Below, one piece after another: positions 33,850 to 45,261 of a DNA stretch of 64,000 nucleotides. Within the stretch, counting starts at the first letter, position 1; each line of letters begins with the position of its first letter. The DNA comes from Eulemur rufifrons (Eukaryota > Chordata > Mammalia > Primates > Lemuridae), in NCBI RefSeq assembly GCF_041146395.1, contig NC_090986.1:40646001-40710000 (forward strand), in the 5' to 3' direction. Under the pieces are notes generated by a model. That model was given only the letters and a program-made list of their open reading frames with translations. It was not told where the DNA came from and searched no databases. Made by a program: the position numbers and the translations under genes.

Positions 33850-34210
33850 TCAAACGCTTTGTTTCTCTGTAGCTCTGTCCTCTCACCTGGTAAATCAGAT
33901 TATGTCAATTTCCTACTTAAAACCTTTCAGTGTATTTAAATCACCTACCAAGACCACATTTCTTCATCATGCATAAAAAGACTTTCATGTTGTCATTTCT
34001 TTTAATCTCCCAGATTTCATTGTCTGTCATTTTACCACAAACACTCTGCTCTACCATACAAACCTATTTGCCCATGCCATGAACATGCTGATGCTATTTA
34101 ATTTTTCTATATCATTCTGTCAACATGGGAATATGTCTTTCATGTATACCCTTATAGTCTTCAATCTACAAATGGATTGATCTTTCTACAAAGCTACCCT
34201 TAACCATCCC
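33850..34210 (+). mobile_element. L2 internal fragment, sense
   Basis: 'ctggtaaatcagattatgtc', 'ctacttaaaacctttcagtg' and 'cccatgccatgaacatgctg' follow the L2 region just 3' of its ORF. Confidence 0.7.
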
Positions 34211-34241
34211 ATCCATCCATCCATCCATCCATCCATCCTTT
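34206..34241. repeat. (ATCC)n microsatellite
   Basis: About eight units of CATC/ATCC followed by TTCC/TTCT-rich sequence. Confidence 0.95.
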
Positions 34242-34254
34242 CTTCCTTCTTCCC

Positions 34255-34345
34255 ATTCATTCATCACATATTCACCAAGTGCCACAGGTCTCAGACAATG
34301 TTTCAGGTTCTGAAATACAATGGTTGCCAAGGCAGATACAAGTCT
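34255..34345 (-). mobile_element. L2 3' end, antisense
   Basis: 'attcattcatcacatattc', 'accaagtgccacaggtctc' and 'aatacaatggttgccaagg' are the L2 terminal sequence read backwards, opposite to the fragments on both sides. Confidence 0.55.
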
Positions 34346-34349
34346 GCAT

Positions 34350-34562
34350 TCCCTCTATGCTATTCTCTTCATCCCTAAGAATACATACACCATTTCTTAA
34401 CACATCATTTGGTAATAGTTTGTGTACATCTCTCTCCTCCATTATGATCTGAGATTCTCCAGAGGCCCCAAGCAGGTCTTTCAAACAGCACTATCTCCAT
34501 TTCCCCAGGTGCCTATCAGGACTCTTAACACATATTTGATGGTTAAGAGATGGATTATCAAA
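34350..34562 (+). mobile_element. L2 3' region, sense
   Basis: 'tgtgtacatctctctcctcc' and 'atttccccaggtgcctatc', followed by 'aacacatatttgatggttaa', resemble the L2 3' end in sense. Confidence 0.5.
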
Positions 34563-35905
34563 TTAATTAATAAATGCATATATTAATGAGAGGTGAATAG
34601 ATGAATCTAAGAATATGGTTCTCGCTACTTTTATATTATTGTTTGATGCATTTAGAAGTTGGTACTGGGGAACTGATAAGGAAGGTGTTTCTGGAGTCTA
34701 GGTTCAAGGGTTTAAAGTCTGGACTGATTTTCTAACAGCTATGGAAATAAATGTGGGGGAGCCAAAAAAGATTTTACTCAGTTTGGAAAAAATAAATACG
34801 ATTCTCTCCAGGGCCTAGAGGAATGCAGCCTTTCAGTATTAAGACTTGCTTTGCCAGCCAGAAAACTCTTGAATTGATCAAAATTGAAGTTTACAAGAAA
34901 GAAGGATAAAATAATGAGAAGAGATTTCAAAGGTTTTTCAAGAATTTGTGGTTTCATTTTTTTTTCCTATTAAAGGCTAGATGCTCTGCTTCTATTTTAA
35001 GGGTCTCCAATAAAGGATTTTGAAATTTAAAGATGAAATGAGTAAAACACCCTACCATGCCAAGTTACCCATAATCTTCTCATGAAAAATGAATTGAATA
35101 TTCAAATAAACTAAAGGGAAAGTATATTTAAGAACTTCCTGTCCTTAGTTAATATGGGTCTGTGTTGACATGCGGGTTAAGTACTAAGATTGACTTTCAA
35201 CACATATTCTTAAATCCACCATCTGGATTAACAGAGAAGTATTAGCAATTCAAAGAAGAAATCTGTAGATTTTGTTATATCCTTTTATGCTTATCTAGTA
35301 AAATAAATAAAATAATGATTTCTTTGATGTCACTGTATCAAGGCTTAAATTTCCTCTAAGGAAATTATTCATATCCCTGCTACAATATGGTGAAAGCGAT
35401 GAGTCACCTGCCATTGGCCTTCACATGTTTGTGTGTACTTATCTAAACCCCACATCTGTTCTTTATCTTCCAATAAACGGACCATATGCCCCTTGACTCA
35501 CATATAAGAGCATAATGTTCTAAAACAAACACACTAAAGTTAATTTAGGGGATAAAATGAACTTTGAAGATTCACATTCGATGCTCTAGCTGTAAAAAAT
35601 GGCAGAATTTATTCCTAAAGGCAAGAGTGACATTTTGTCTTTTCTTTTCTAATACTCTGGTGAATAAAACAGTTTAATAAACTAACTAGCTGAGAAAGCT
35701 AAAGAATTAGCATCCATTAGAGGTGAACATTTAATGAAAAGTTATATAGACACGGTTTTAACAGCTTTGTCTAAATGCATAGCAAATACCTCAGTCCTCA
35801 AAATAAAAATTGAAAAATTTTCTCAGACTTAAGAAAGTCTTTTTAAGCTAGTCAATTGTAGTCTTAGAAAAATATCAGGCACAGGTTTGAAACTTTAAAG
35901 TCAAC
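34563..35905. other. Unassigned stretch
   Basis: About 1.3 kb of AT-rich sequence with no recognised gene or repeat. Confidence 0.5.
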
Positions 35906-35909
35906 CATA

Positions 35910-36140
35910 ATAAAAATAATAATATTTCATATTTGAAAAATCTCTACCCTTTAAAAACTACTTTACATTATTTATTTTCATTTGATCCTTATTACAATCT
36001 ATTAAGATAGAAAGTACTATTCTTATCTTAGCTCTGCAAATGAGGAAACTGAAGTTCAAAGAGTTTAGACAAATTGTCTGAAGTAATAATGACAACAGAG
36101 AAGACAGAACTTGAACTCTTCCAAATATTATGCTGAAAAA
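35910..36140 (-). mobile_element. MIR, antisense
   Basis: 'tttacattatttattttca', 'ctgcaaatgaggaaactga' and 'gacagaacttgaactcttcc' are antisense MIR blocks. Confidence 0.8.
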
Positions 36141-37389
36141 CACAGCGATAGTTCAGAAAACTGAAATGTAATGGTTTAGGTCATGTGAAGATGCTTGTTC
36201 TCAACAAACACAAGACATAATTATTGAGGTATACATCCACTGATATTGTTTATCTACCAGTCTATTTATCTATCTACCTACTTACCTATCATTTCCTTAA
36301 AAATTCAACCATAATCCAACCCAACCACAGCCAGAATAGAAGATTTTTACATATTTCTTTTGTAATTTAATGGATGATATAGACAAAGATAAAAGGTGTT
36401 CTTGTGAGAACAATGTGAGTTTCAAAGAGGAACTGTAGAAAATAACAGTGAAAATAACATGAAAGAAATAATGATAAAGTAAACCACACATATGAAAAAT
36501 CCTATTCTCTAAAGTAGAGTTTTTCCTGTTCTTCCCAACCTCATTCTGTCTGGAAATTCCATCGCAGCAATTTCTTGCTACTACTGAAAGAGTATTTATA
36601 AAACTGATTCATGCAGAATTTCATGTTCTAGTTTGCTCACTAATTTAACAAGGGAGCAGATACACCACAGAACTCTGAAATAAAGCATAATTAAAAGATC
36701 TTCTGGAAATCTAGGGTGATGGTAAAATCCTTCAGGAGTAATAAAGATGTGACTAGCAGTGGAAGAAAAAATTAACCTTGCAAATACAAGTTGGAACATT
36801 CCTAGCAAATATGATAGCAAACTATTTCTGAGTCACTCATCCAGTCTATTAAGTTAAAAGTAAGTTATATGTAGCAAAACATTGCAATGGGGATTTATAA
36901 ATGTGCAATAGCTGTGACTGAGGTTATGATGAAGTCCCTTTGATATTGTACCATCCAGGACAGTCTCAAGAATAATCACCCATTTATTAAGCAAGTAAAT
37001 TATTGAAATTATCTTCAATGTACTTTTAGTGTTAAAAGTATTTTACCATATCCTTATTCATCCATGCTAGTACAAGAAGCTGTCCTAGACTTTGGGATCC
37101 AAAATAAATTAAATACAAGCTCTTTCTACAAGGTGTTAGGCAGTAACTTAGGCTCCTTGAATTACTTTTTTGCAGGAAGGTGGGATATTTATTAAAAATA
37201 AATATGTATTAATGGTAATTACATTAACCAGCGTACTTTATATGTAAGCATGATATTTTATAAAGTTAACTGTACTAGAATGTATAACAACATCATGTGG
37301 AATTCATCTATGAGCTGGACATTTTACTCTCATAGGAAGTGACATGGTGACATGAGTGTAACAAGAATCTGGAAAGGGGGCAACAGGTA
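36141..37389. other. Unassigned stretch
   Basis: No gene or repeat recognised, apart from a short degenerate ATCT run near 36250-36295. Confidence 0.5.
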
Positions 37390-37495
37390 GCGGGAAGAAT
37401 ATGATAGACTGGGTGGAAATTCTAGTTCTGAAAGATTTAGCCTTACACAAGTTATTTAATTTCTTTACGCCTAAGTCATTAGCCTAGTTTTGGAA
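37390..37495 (+). mobile_element. MIR 5' fragment
   Basis: 'gaaattctagttctgaaaga', 'cacaagttatttaatttctt' and 'tacgcctaagtcatt' match the MIR head in sense, diverged. Confidence 0.5.
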
Positions 37496-38467
37496 CTTTT
37501 AATCGTAATTGAACTAGGAATCTTAAAATTTATTAATATATGCATTTGAGAGCTAGCATCATCTACACCCACACAGCTTACTGTCCACCTTGGGAAAATT
37601 ATACTATTTAGCTGTCTTCACTAATATAAATTTATAATTCCAGAAAATTTCTTCTCAGGAAGATAAAAGTCGCAAATAACTGTAATGCTTGTTTCATGAA
37701 GCATCCATCTCCCAAAATAAGACATCTAAATGAACATCAGACATTCAACTTTTCAATAGCTAACATCAAACTACTCTTCTCCTCATTACTCTTTGAAACC
37801 TTGTCTCAAAATCTCCACCTTGCTGTGCTCACCAAATCTAAACTGTTTGTTATAGTAAGGTCCTTATCCAATACTAATCAAGCTCCCACAATGAAAGATG
37901 CACCTTAAACCACACTTCCAGACCTCATAAATATTCCAACTTCACCTTCTGCCCTCTAAGAAGCTTACTAAGATTCTATCAAGATAATGATTTTTATCAC
38001 TTTGGAAAGCAATAAAATCAGCTTTGTGTTGTCAACAGTTTGTTTCAGTGGTATTTTCAGGGAGCTAGAATTCTGTAAGCTCCTAAGAACTAATAGGAAA
38101 ATTATTGACTTTCAAAATAGGACATATGAAGGCAACATAAAGAAATGGGCTTTATTATAATAGAGGAAAGCAACAGGCCAATTTTACAATGATTTTCACA
38201 TTTTAAAAAATAACTACAAGTGATAACTATCATACTATAGGACAGAAGGAAATTAAATTACGCTGCACTAGAAAGAGTGTAGATTATGTTGTACAATAAA
38301 ATGACACCCATCCTTAGCCTTCCCCTTTTAACTTTGGTGGCAACTTAGAATCAGAAAGCATTTAATTGAAACTGACTCCTAGCCATCTTGGATGGCCGAG
38401 ATAGCCCTTTATACTCTTATGATAAAAACTAGGATTAAGAAAGATGTTTGTTAAATACTTGGCATAG
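37496..38467. other. Unassigned stretch
   Basis: Nothing recognised. Confidence 0.5.
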
Positions 38468-38540
38468 TGCATGTATCAGTTAGCCTTTGCTGTGTAACAA
38501 ACCACTCCAAAATTTAGTAGCTTAAAAAAAAGAAAGAAAG
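38468..38540 (-). mobile_element. MLT1-type LTR 3' end
   Basis: 'gtatcagttagcctttgctg' and 'taacaaaccactccaaaatt' are the antisense of the MLT1 LTR terminus. It ends in an A/G-rich run at 38524-38541; the rest of the LTR is not recognisable. Confidence 0.7.
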
Positions 38541-39344
38541 ATTTGAATGCTCCTCACCCACAAGGATACCTGGATTATTGTCTCACAAAAGGCAGGATAA
38601 AAGACAGAGCAGGAGGCAAGTTCTGTTTCCAGATGGAATGGAAATGCTTTTAGAAATACACAAGTTATCCCTTTACAACTGAGCTCATTTTCAAGAGTTC
38701 AAGACAGCAATCAGTCACAGCTTTCCCTGATCAAGAAACAGAATTGCAGCTGGAGCCTTTTCCGGTGTCCCTCGGGAGCCTACAGCTATTCTTCTTCCAT
38801 TGGAGGGAGCCGTGATACATGAGCCATGCTCACAAAGGCAATGCCTTCTTCAAACGCTTCTGTTTGTGGGATAGGGCAAAGCCTCATCTTCCATTTCTAC
38901 CACATTGTGCCCTTCAATAAAAGAACTTCGTATCTTCCCATCATCATCTGGTATGTATTTGGTTTGGGGAAAATGGTGAGGATGGAAAAAGGTATATGGG
39001 GAAGGGCTATAAGTTTTGTTCTGTCATCATGTGGGTACTGGGGCTGGGAGAATAGGAAAGCTTCATCACTTCTTCCATGTCATCACGGTTATCCTTGAAA
39101 ACCACACCTTTGTCCATGGCAAGTTTGGGAAGGTTTGAGCCCATGAAGGGATTAGGCATGATGCTGGAGAAAGCAGGTTTGAAACTGGTGCTTGATTTTT
39201 CACTCAGAAGAGAATCCTTGGTGGTGAAAAGGAAACAATGATAAGACAATAATCAAGTGAAGACTTAATGACTTGAATTTCTATTTTCTAAACTCTGGGT
39301 GATGCTATTTGTGTTTGGCACAGAGATGGAAAGCAGCAATGAAC
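38541..39344. other. Unassigned; antisense ORF of coding-like texture
   Basis: The antisense strand is open at 39007-39249 (80 codons from the first Met), with an acceptor-like pyrimidine tract 'ttgtttccttttcaccaccaag' split around 39222. The peptide includes 'KPAFSSIMPNPFMGSNL' and 'VVFKDNRDDMEEVMKLS'. I recognise no protein. It could be an exon, a decayed retrocopy or chance. Confidence 0.35.
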
Positions 39345-39640
39345 TGTAGGGATTAAAAGCATGTTCTCTGGGATCAGATAGCTTGTGTTTGCATCCCATT
39401 GCTACTGCCACTTATAGGATGTGGCACATTCGTCCACAGGGGGCTCACTCATACTCCCAATGCCATAGCACATACTGTCCACTTCTACGTGACACACATA
39501 GCCATCTCTCTTCTCTGTGTTTCAGTTTATGTTTCTATAAAATGGGCATCTACTTCAAAATGTTGCAAAGTGGATTAAATCAGGTAGTGTGTAAAGTCCT
39601 TAGTGCGCTAGCTAATAAAAACTGGTTAGGGTTATTAATG
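39345..39640 (+). mobile_element. MIR SINE with internal extra sequence
   Basis: Head 'ttaaaagcatgttctctggg', tRNA-like part 'tgctactgccacttatagg', then about 90 bp that do not match MIR, then 'ttctctgtgtttcagtttat', 'aaagtggattaaatcagg' and 'aaagtccttagtgcgct'. The middle part may be a small insertion. Confidence 0.75.
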
Positions 39641-40827
39641 GCATTGACTAGTTAACCATTAGACTCAAACAAGTCTCTATCTATATACAAAGGTCTCTGA
39701 GATATTTAAGGAATAGAACCAACTATTTCACATAGGTAGGTTTAGAAATTATAGAATGCTGCTTCTTTGCTTTAATTTTACTCTATTCTTACCTATGTTT
39801 CAAGGCCATCAAGGTGACACATGCAAGCTGTCGATAGTTATGTTTTGATGTACACATATACACACACTGAATATTAAATAGACATTCCAAGAAACACAAA
39901 CACAAACAGAAAATAGTCTCTATATTTGACAAAATAATCTCCTTTCTAGGATGATACTTTAAAAGACTCAAACTCACATACCAGCTAAGAATATTGAACC
40001 ACACAGCAAAGTTTCTTATATGAGATAGTCATACAAAAGCTTCTTATTTGCCTTGAATTTTTGGGAACTGATATATAAAATGTGATTTCCAGACTGTGCT
40101 ACTCCAGAACCAATTGAAAATGGAGAGTTGTTCATTTTGTACATGGTTTTGTTTTTGTAAACTAAATGTATTTCTATTATCTCTGTACCAAAGGCTCAAC
40201 TCAATGGAAGTACTATAGCAGATTCAGAATGACCCAGAATCCATGGACTACTTTCCATATACCCTAAGAAATACTGAATAGTTTTAACAAACTTAAGTCT
40301 CACATAGTCTGAAAGGAATGCAACCTGTGTGCTCAGAGACTGGTTTCAGTCCAGCCCTGAACAATGTGGGTCAGGTACCCTAAGAGAGCTTCCCCAAATG
40401 GCCTGAAGAGGTTACATACATTTATCCAGGCTCCCTTAGAGGGCTCAGATCTGCTCTGTAAGAGACCAACAGGCACATGGGATATTTAGAGGCAAGAAAA
40501 TTTCCAAATTATGGAACTTTCAGAAGAAGAAGGACACCTTTGCCCATCTGCCAGTGGACTTCTCATGTCCCTTGTGACTACTAAACCAGGCTTTTATACC
40601 AAGAAGAGCATCTTAAACAGATAATTCTCTTCATTGCTGCCTGATGTAAGTGAAGCACTTGGATCTCTCAAGAGCTACCAATTTTATTTATACCAGAGAA
40701 TCTTACACACTGCCTGTGTGACCCATGGGGATCCCTGAATGAGCATTTTTTTGAATGATGAAATAATTTAGCAAAACCAGTGAATTGGTCTGTGAAGGAC
40801 TGAGTTTGAGACGCAATCACTTTTTTT
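39641..40827. other. Unassigned stretch
   Basis: No gene or repeat recognised. Confidence 0.5.
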
Positions 40828-41036
40828 AAGCTTCTATTATGTTCCAGTCTTTTTGCAAGCACTTTCACATGTGTAGTCTCAACTATCTTCATAAAGTAGG
40901 TGCTATTATGTTTATTTCGCATGTGAGGATACTAAAGCTCAAGTTGTCTAAAATGTGATGTTGGTGTGCAAGTTTAGTTGAGATTTGAATTCATGCTTCT
41001 ATCTCAAGACCAGTATTCTTTGTATAAATGAACTAT
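40828..41036 (-). mobile_element. MIR, antisense
   Basis: 'tctattatgttccagtctt', 'gcaagcactttcacatgtg', 'catgtgaggatactaaagc' and 'gagatttgaattcatgctt' follow the antisense MIR core and head. Confidence 0.8.
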
Positions 41037-41041
41037 CTCGT

Positions 41042-41372
41042 AGCCTGTTCAGGCTGCTATAACAAAATACCATAAACTAGGTAGCATATAAACAACAGAA
41101 ATTTATTTCTCACAGTTCTGGAGGCTGGGAAGTCCAAAATCAAGGCACCAGCAGATTCACTGTATATCTCATAGATGATGCTTTCTCCCTGTGTCCTCAC
41201 CTGGTGGAAGGGGCAAGGTACCTCTCTGGGGCCTCTTTTACAAGGGCACTAATCTCATTTATGTTGGCTCTACCTTCATGACCTAATCACCTCACAAAAG
41301 TCCCCACCTCCTAATATCATCAGTTTGGAGGGGTTAAATTCAACATCTGAATTTTAGGGGGGCATGAAGAGA
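41042..41372 (-). mobile_element. ERVL-MaLR LTR (MST-like), antisense
   Basis: 'gctgctataacaaaatacca', 'cacagttctggaggctggg', 'ccttcatgacctaatcacct' and 'cccacctcctaatatcatc' are the antisense of MST/MLT1 LTRs, nearly end to end. The poly(A)-signal region is partly replaced. Confidence 0.9.
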
Positions 41373-41659
41373 ACATATTTAAGAAACCAATTTTGGAGGC
41401 AGAGAAGAATGTGATATTTTATTTCAAAAATCTCTGGGCTTGTAAAGTATAGGAAAATAAATGGAAATATTCAATGTGAATATTTTTTTTTTTCTGAAAT
41501 GAGATGCAACTGGCTTTGTGCTCAGTTAAATGTTCACCTTTTAGTGTAAAAAGTTTTCTCCCCCTCTTTTTCTAAACTTCAGCATAGCCCAGTTTTAATT
41601 ATTAGAAACTGCTTTAAGATTTAGGACAATGTGGACAACATTTAAATAGCCTTTTCAAA
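41373..41659. other. Unassigned
   Basis: AT-rich; nothing recognised. Confidence 0.5.
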
Positions 41660-41689
41660 TTCAAGAAAGAAAGTTAAATACAATTGAAA

Positions 41690-41860
41690 AGCTCTTGCCC
41701 TCAGCCCGGGCTACAGCCTGGGAGAAGTGTGGGTGGCTCGCGCAGGCAGCCTCCACGACAGGACTTTTCAGCAGCCGTGCTGAAACCGCAGAAACAAACA
41801 CGACTCCTTCTGACTGGTAATTTCTCCTCTTTGTCTCCTTCCTCGTCTGCATAGATTCTC
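41690..41860. other. CpG-enriched patch, unassigned
   Basis: About 170 bp with roughly nine CpGs ('ggctcgcgcagg', 'cagccgtgc', 'gaaaccgcag') inside AT-rich DNA. No repeat recognised. A 63-codon antisense frame covers it, with no recognisable product. A regulatory element or a fragment of a CpG-rich repeat are both possible. Confidence 0.4.
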
Positions 41861-42199
41861 TTTTTCACTAGAGGCTTTTGAATCCAATGAAGAATGACAA
41901 GAGAAAAGAGTGCATTTCAGGTTACAAAGTTCGACTTTTCTAGTCTATTGATTTTGTAATGCCACGTAGATTTGATATCAGCAGTAATTAAACATCTGCC
42001 AATAGTCACATGGAGGCATTAGTTCCATGTTTTCCGGGCTGGGTTACTTTAGACTGGTTTCTGGACACCTCTCACTTTTGATTGTTAACTTTGGTGATGT
42101 AAGAATGTGAAAAGCCTGTGCTGTACCGGAAAGTTCACGTAAGAAAAGAATGAATTAAGTGATTTATTTGCTTAATTATATTTTTAGAGTACTTTTATT
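41861..42199. other. Unassigned
   Basis: Nothing recognised. Confidence 0.5.
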
Positions 42200-42435
42200 C
42201 TAGGGGTTTAGGAACACGGATTTGAGGCAGGGTTAACAGAATGTGAATCCTGCCTCTACCATTTTTTAGTTCCGTCAACCTGAGCAAGTTACCAAACTCT
42301 CTACATTTCCCCATCTATGAAATTGAGACCAATGATGCCTACTTCAAGCAGTTACTCAAAAAACTTAGAAAGACTTAGTATACATAAAGTGATAAAATCA
42401 TGCCTGGCACACGTGTTAGTTATTCTTAAGTATAT
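42200..42435 (+). mobile_element. MIR SINE, nearly full length
   Basis: 'gaatcctgcctctaccattt', 'gagcaagttaccaaactctc', 'ccccatctatgaaattgag' and 'catgcctggcacacgtgtta' give the MIR order from head to 3' end in sense. Confidence 0.9.
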
Positions 42436-43420
42436 TCACTTATATCCTGATATGCACTTTAGTGTGGAACTAAAGTCTTGGAATTCAAGAATTGAATAAC
42501 ATGGACGTTTTCATGAGACATATGAAAAAAAATTTTCTCTTTCACCAAACTTTAATTTTCTTTATTTGCACTCTGTTTTACCAAAAGTTGTAACCGTGGG
42601 ACTTAGAATACAGGACTGGCTCTTCTCTCAGTTTTGATGCTGAGATATATTTGCATTTTGAAATTTGCCTTCATTTCTGTGAGCCTCTCATCCATGCTTT
42701 GTCAGCAGTGTGTAGGAGTCAAGGGAAAATTACCACCAACAGTTAGAGATGGTATTCAGGGAGGATTTTTGTTAGGAAAGAAAAGTTGGCATCTTTGTGG
42801 TAGTGGCAGGCTTGAATTTTAAATGATCCTAGCTATAAAGGCGCATGGACGGAAAGATTCTAGAAAATTAGATTTCTTTGTTGTTATGGAAAGTGTTAGG
42901 TATCAACAACCCACATAAAAATGGGGAGTGGTTTAAATGCTAGGTAAATTCCCACAAAATGCTTTTTATTTTGACAAAAGGTGTACGAGCATTACCTTTA
43001 AGATAGCATTAGAGACTCAACTTCAGGCTAATCTCTTGAAGATGAAAACTCATGCATATGTTTACTTTACGAGCTCCCCGATGACAACTGAGTTAAAAAA
43101 TAATCATTAATTTGGTACAGCTATTGGTGAATGCATCCTGAGAAACATCTATGTTAGCAGTAGGCTCATCAGTCCAGCTTTTTACATATCCCACAGCTGG
43201 GATCAAGCACTGTTGAGTAAAGAGGCCCCAACATGGTATGATTCCGGGGGTATTTGAAGGGCCCTAGCTTATCCAGGTTAGCAATTTCCAGAGTTCTAAT
43301 CTGAGAATGTCGTGGATTTCAGTTCCATGGATTCTTTTAAGCATGTGTTCTATTAAAAGAATAGGCTATGAGCATCATTGATCTCTATGATGCTAAATCT
43401 GCTATATATTTCCCTGTCTT
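42436..43420. other. Unassigned stretch
   Basis: No gene or repeat recognised. The 62-codon frame at 42634-42822 is not credible as a gene. Confidence 0.5.
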
Positions 43421-43421
43421 C

Positions 43422-43465
43422 ATTTTTTTTTTTTTTTTTTGCAGGTACTATTATTTTTTTTTTTT
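43422..43465. repeat. Two T-runs
   Basis: T-runs at 43423-43440 and 43453-43465, separated by 'gcaggtactattat'. They are possibly decayed retroposon tails. Confidence 0.7.
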
Positions 43466-43544
43466 TAAAGAGTCTAACAGTATATCTTGTTAGATACAGT
43501 ATGTCCTCATAATGTATACATTATTTCTTGTACAATGATATGAA

Positions 43545-43620
43545 ATAATATGGGAAATATTCATGATAAATTATTAAGTGAACAGTGCAAGTTAAAAACA
43601 ATAGTTTCATATTGTTTTCC
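43545..43620 (+). mobile_element. Ancient L1/HAL1 3' UTR scrap
   Basis: 'ataaattattaagtgaacag' and 'tgcaagttaaaaacaatag' resemble the 3' UTR of ancient L1 elements like that at 47.7-49.2 kb. Confidence 0.45.
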
Positions 43621-43785
43621 CCACCCCCTCTTTCCCGAGTCAGCACCTTCAAGTGTTACCACTCCCCAAACGGTGCGCAATGCACTCATTGTGTAGGCAT
43701 ACCCCCATCCCCTCCCCCACCCCCCACCTCAGTCTGATGTCCAATTGGTGTCGTTTCCAGATTTGTATTTAGGTGATGATCAGGG
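43621..43785 (-). mobile_element. Lemur-type L1 3' UTR fragment
   Basis: 'cgagtcagcaccttcaagtg', 'aaacggtgcgcaatgcactc' and 'ccaattggtgtcgtttccag' have the same arrangement as other L1 3' UTRs here ('cagagctacaagtgtgccc...cagtgcacattgcacc' at 58.56 kb). A different 3' UTR subtype is likely. Confidence 0.55.
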
Positions 43786-44125
43786 ACCTGTCTTCATTTT
43801 TATAACCTCAGAAGCATTTGACAAAATTGACCATCCTCTCCTTCAATATTCTCTTCTTGTGGCTTCCTTGACACATCTCTCTCTCTCCCCTTCTCCCCTT
43901 CCCCCTGTTTCCCTCTCTCTCTCCTTCCATCCATCCCTTCTCTCTCTCTCTCTCCATCCTCTTTGGACACTCTTTCTTTGTTTTCTTTATTGGCTCTATC
44001 CAATCATTACATTTTGTAGTTTTGAAGGCTTCTTATTCTTTTCTCTTTTTCTCTATGATCTTATCCAACCTTGTCACTTCAATTACCACTTACTCCCTAA
44101 TAACTCCTATTTTATCCTAGCCTCC
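43786..44125 (+). mobile_element. L2 reverse-transcriptase fragment
   Basis: The sense frame reads 'ITSEAFDKIDHPLL', the L2 (CR1-clade) reverse-transcriptase motif usually of the form DLSAAFDTVDHPLL. The following DNA ('tggcttccttgacacat', 'ctatgatcttatccaacc') keeps the L2 order. Pyrimidine expansion (43879-43960) has replaced part of the coding sequence. It is a rare coding remnant of an element extinct in placentals. Confidence 0.75.
43879..43960. repeat. (TC)n/(CCTT) pyrimidine tract
   Basis: Runs of 'tctctctctc' and 'ccttcc' grown inside the L2 fragment. Confidence 0.85.
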
Positions 44126-44890
44126 CCCAAAAGCAGAGTGAGACAAAGGCTCACATGCAGGTAGTTATTTGGAAAGTTATCCCCAGCAGTGGCAGTGAGG
44201 CATGCAGGAAATGAGACAAGGAAGGAGGAAAAGCCCGCAGAAAAATGCAGTATCAAGGTGATCACCTCTGCAGGCAACTGGTACTGGATCCCTCCAAGAG
44301 CCTCTAAGCAGCTTTAATAAATGCATCTCAGATGTCTGCCCAGGGGAGAATAATGAGAAATGTGCATTCATCAGCTTCTATTTCCCATTGATCAAGGGTG
44401 GCACATATGAGTTTACTCTCACACTTCGAGGATGCATATATATGAGCCTCAGGCAGCAAACAAGAGATTAGGACTAAGAGAGACACTATCAGTTTAGACG
44501 TATGAAAATCAGATTGAAACTTGGATAAAACACGCCACCTGTAGTTGTAGTAGCTTTCACTGCAGTGAGAGGCGGGGCTGAAATGTGGTAAAGGAAGGCA
44601 TAAAGGGGCCTCGTAACACTCCCAAGCATATTTTTCTCTAGCCCAGACTTTACTGAGCTCCAGATCCATATAACTTCTCAGGCTTAACATGTACTGAACT
44701 GATTGATGCTCCTTTCCCAAAAACCTGTACTTCCAAAGTTCTCTGTCTTGAGATATGGCACCTAGTTTCTCATGTCACAAAACCTAGTCATTACTCTTGA
44801 CGTTGCAGTCTCTTTAACTCTCTATATGAATTGATCCCCATTCAACCTCTTGGTGATTCCTCTCCATTTCCACAGCCACTAGTGAACTAA
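44126..44890. other. Unassigned; possible old retroelement
   Basis: 'gcaggtagttatttggaaag' and 'ggaaatgagacaaggaagg' have the texture of an old LTR or DNA element, which I cannot name. The antisense 130-codon frame at 44328-44720 has no recognised domain. Confidence 0.35.
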
Positions 44891-44892
44891 CA

Positions 44893-45243
44893 CCTCTTGT
44901 GTTAACCTGGATGGAGCTGGAGCCCATTCTTCTAAGTATCATAAGAATGGAAAAACAAACACCACATGTATTCACCATTAACTTGGAACTAATCGATCAA
45001 CACTTGTGTGCACGTATGGAAATAATATTCATCAGAAATCCAGCAGGTGGGAGGAGGGAGGAGGGGATGGATAGATTCACACCTAATGGGACACTATGCA
45101 CACACACACACCTAATGGGACACACACACAATGCACACTATCTGGGGGATGGGCATACTTATAACTTTGACTCAAACTGCGCAAAAGCAATTTACATAGC
45201 TGAAACATTTGTACCCTGGGAAGATTCTGAAATTAAAAAAGAA
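44893..45243 (+). mobile_element. Lemur-type L1 3' end, sense
   Basis: Sense reading gives the end of ORF2 ('LTWMELEPILLS', 'MEKQTPHVFTINLELIDQH') and then the 3' UTR ('ggtgggaggagggaggaggg', 'atctgggggatgggcatac') to a short A-rich tail. It is 5'-truncated within ORF2. An internal (CA)n and a repeated 'cacctaatgggacac' unit (45088-45125) are extra. Possible degenerate target-site pair: 'acacctcttg' at the left, 'gaacctcttg' at the right. Confidence 0.9.
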
Positions 45244-45261
45244 TGAGTGGAACCTCTTGGG

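Noticed and set aside
34206..34241. Regular repeat suggestive of an array
   Set aside because: A simple tetranucleotide microsatellite. No direct repeats with unique spacers occur anywhere, so no CRISPR-like structure.
43745..44164. Sense 139-codon frame rich in Ser, Leu and Pro
   Set aside because: Made of an L2 reverse-transcriptase remnant plus a pyrimidine microsatellite; not a gene.
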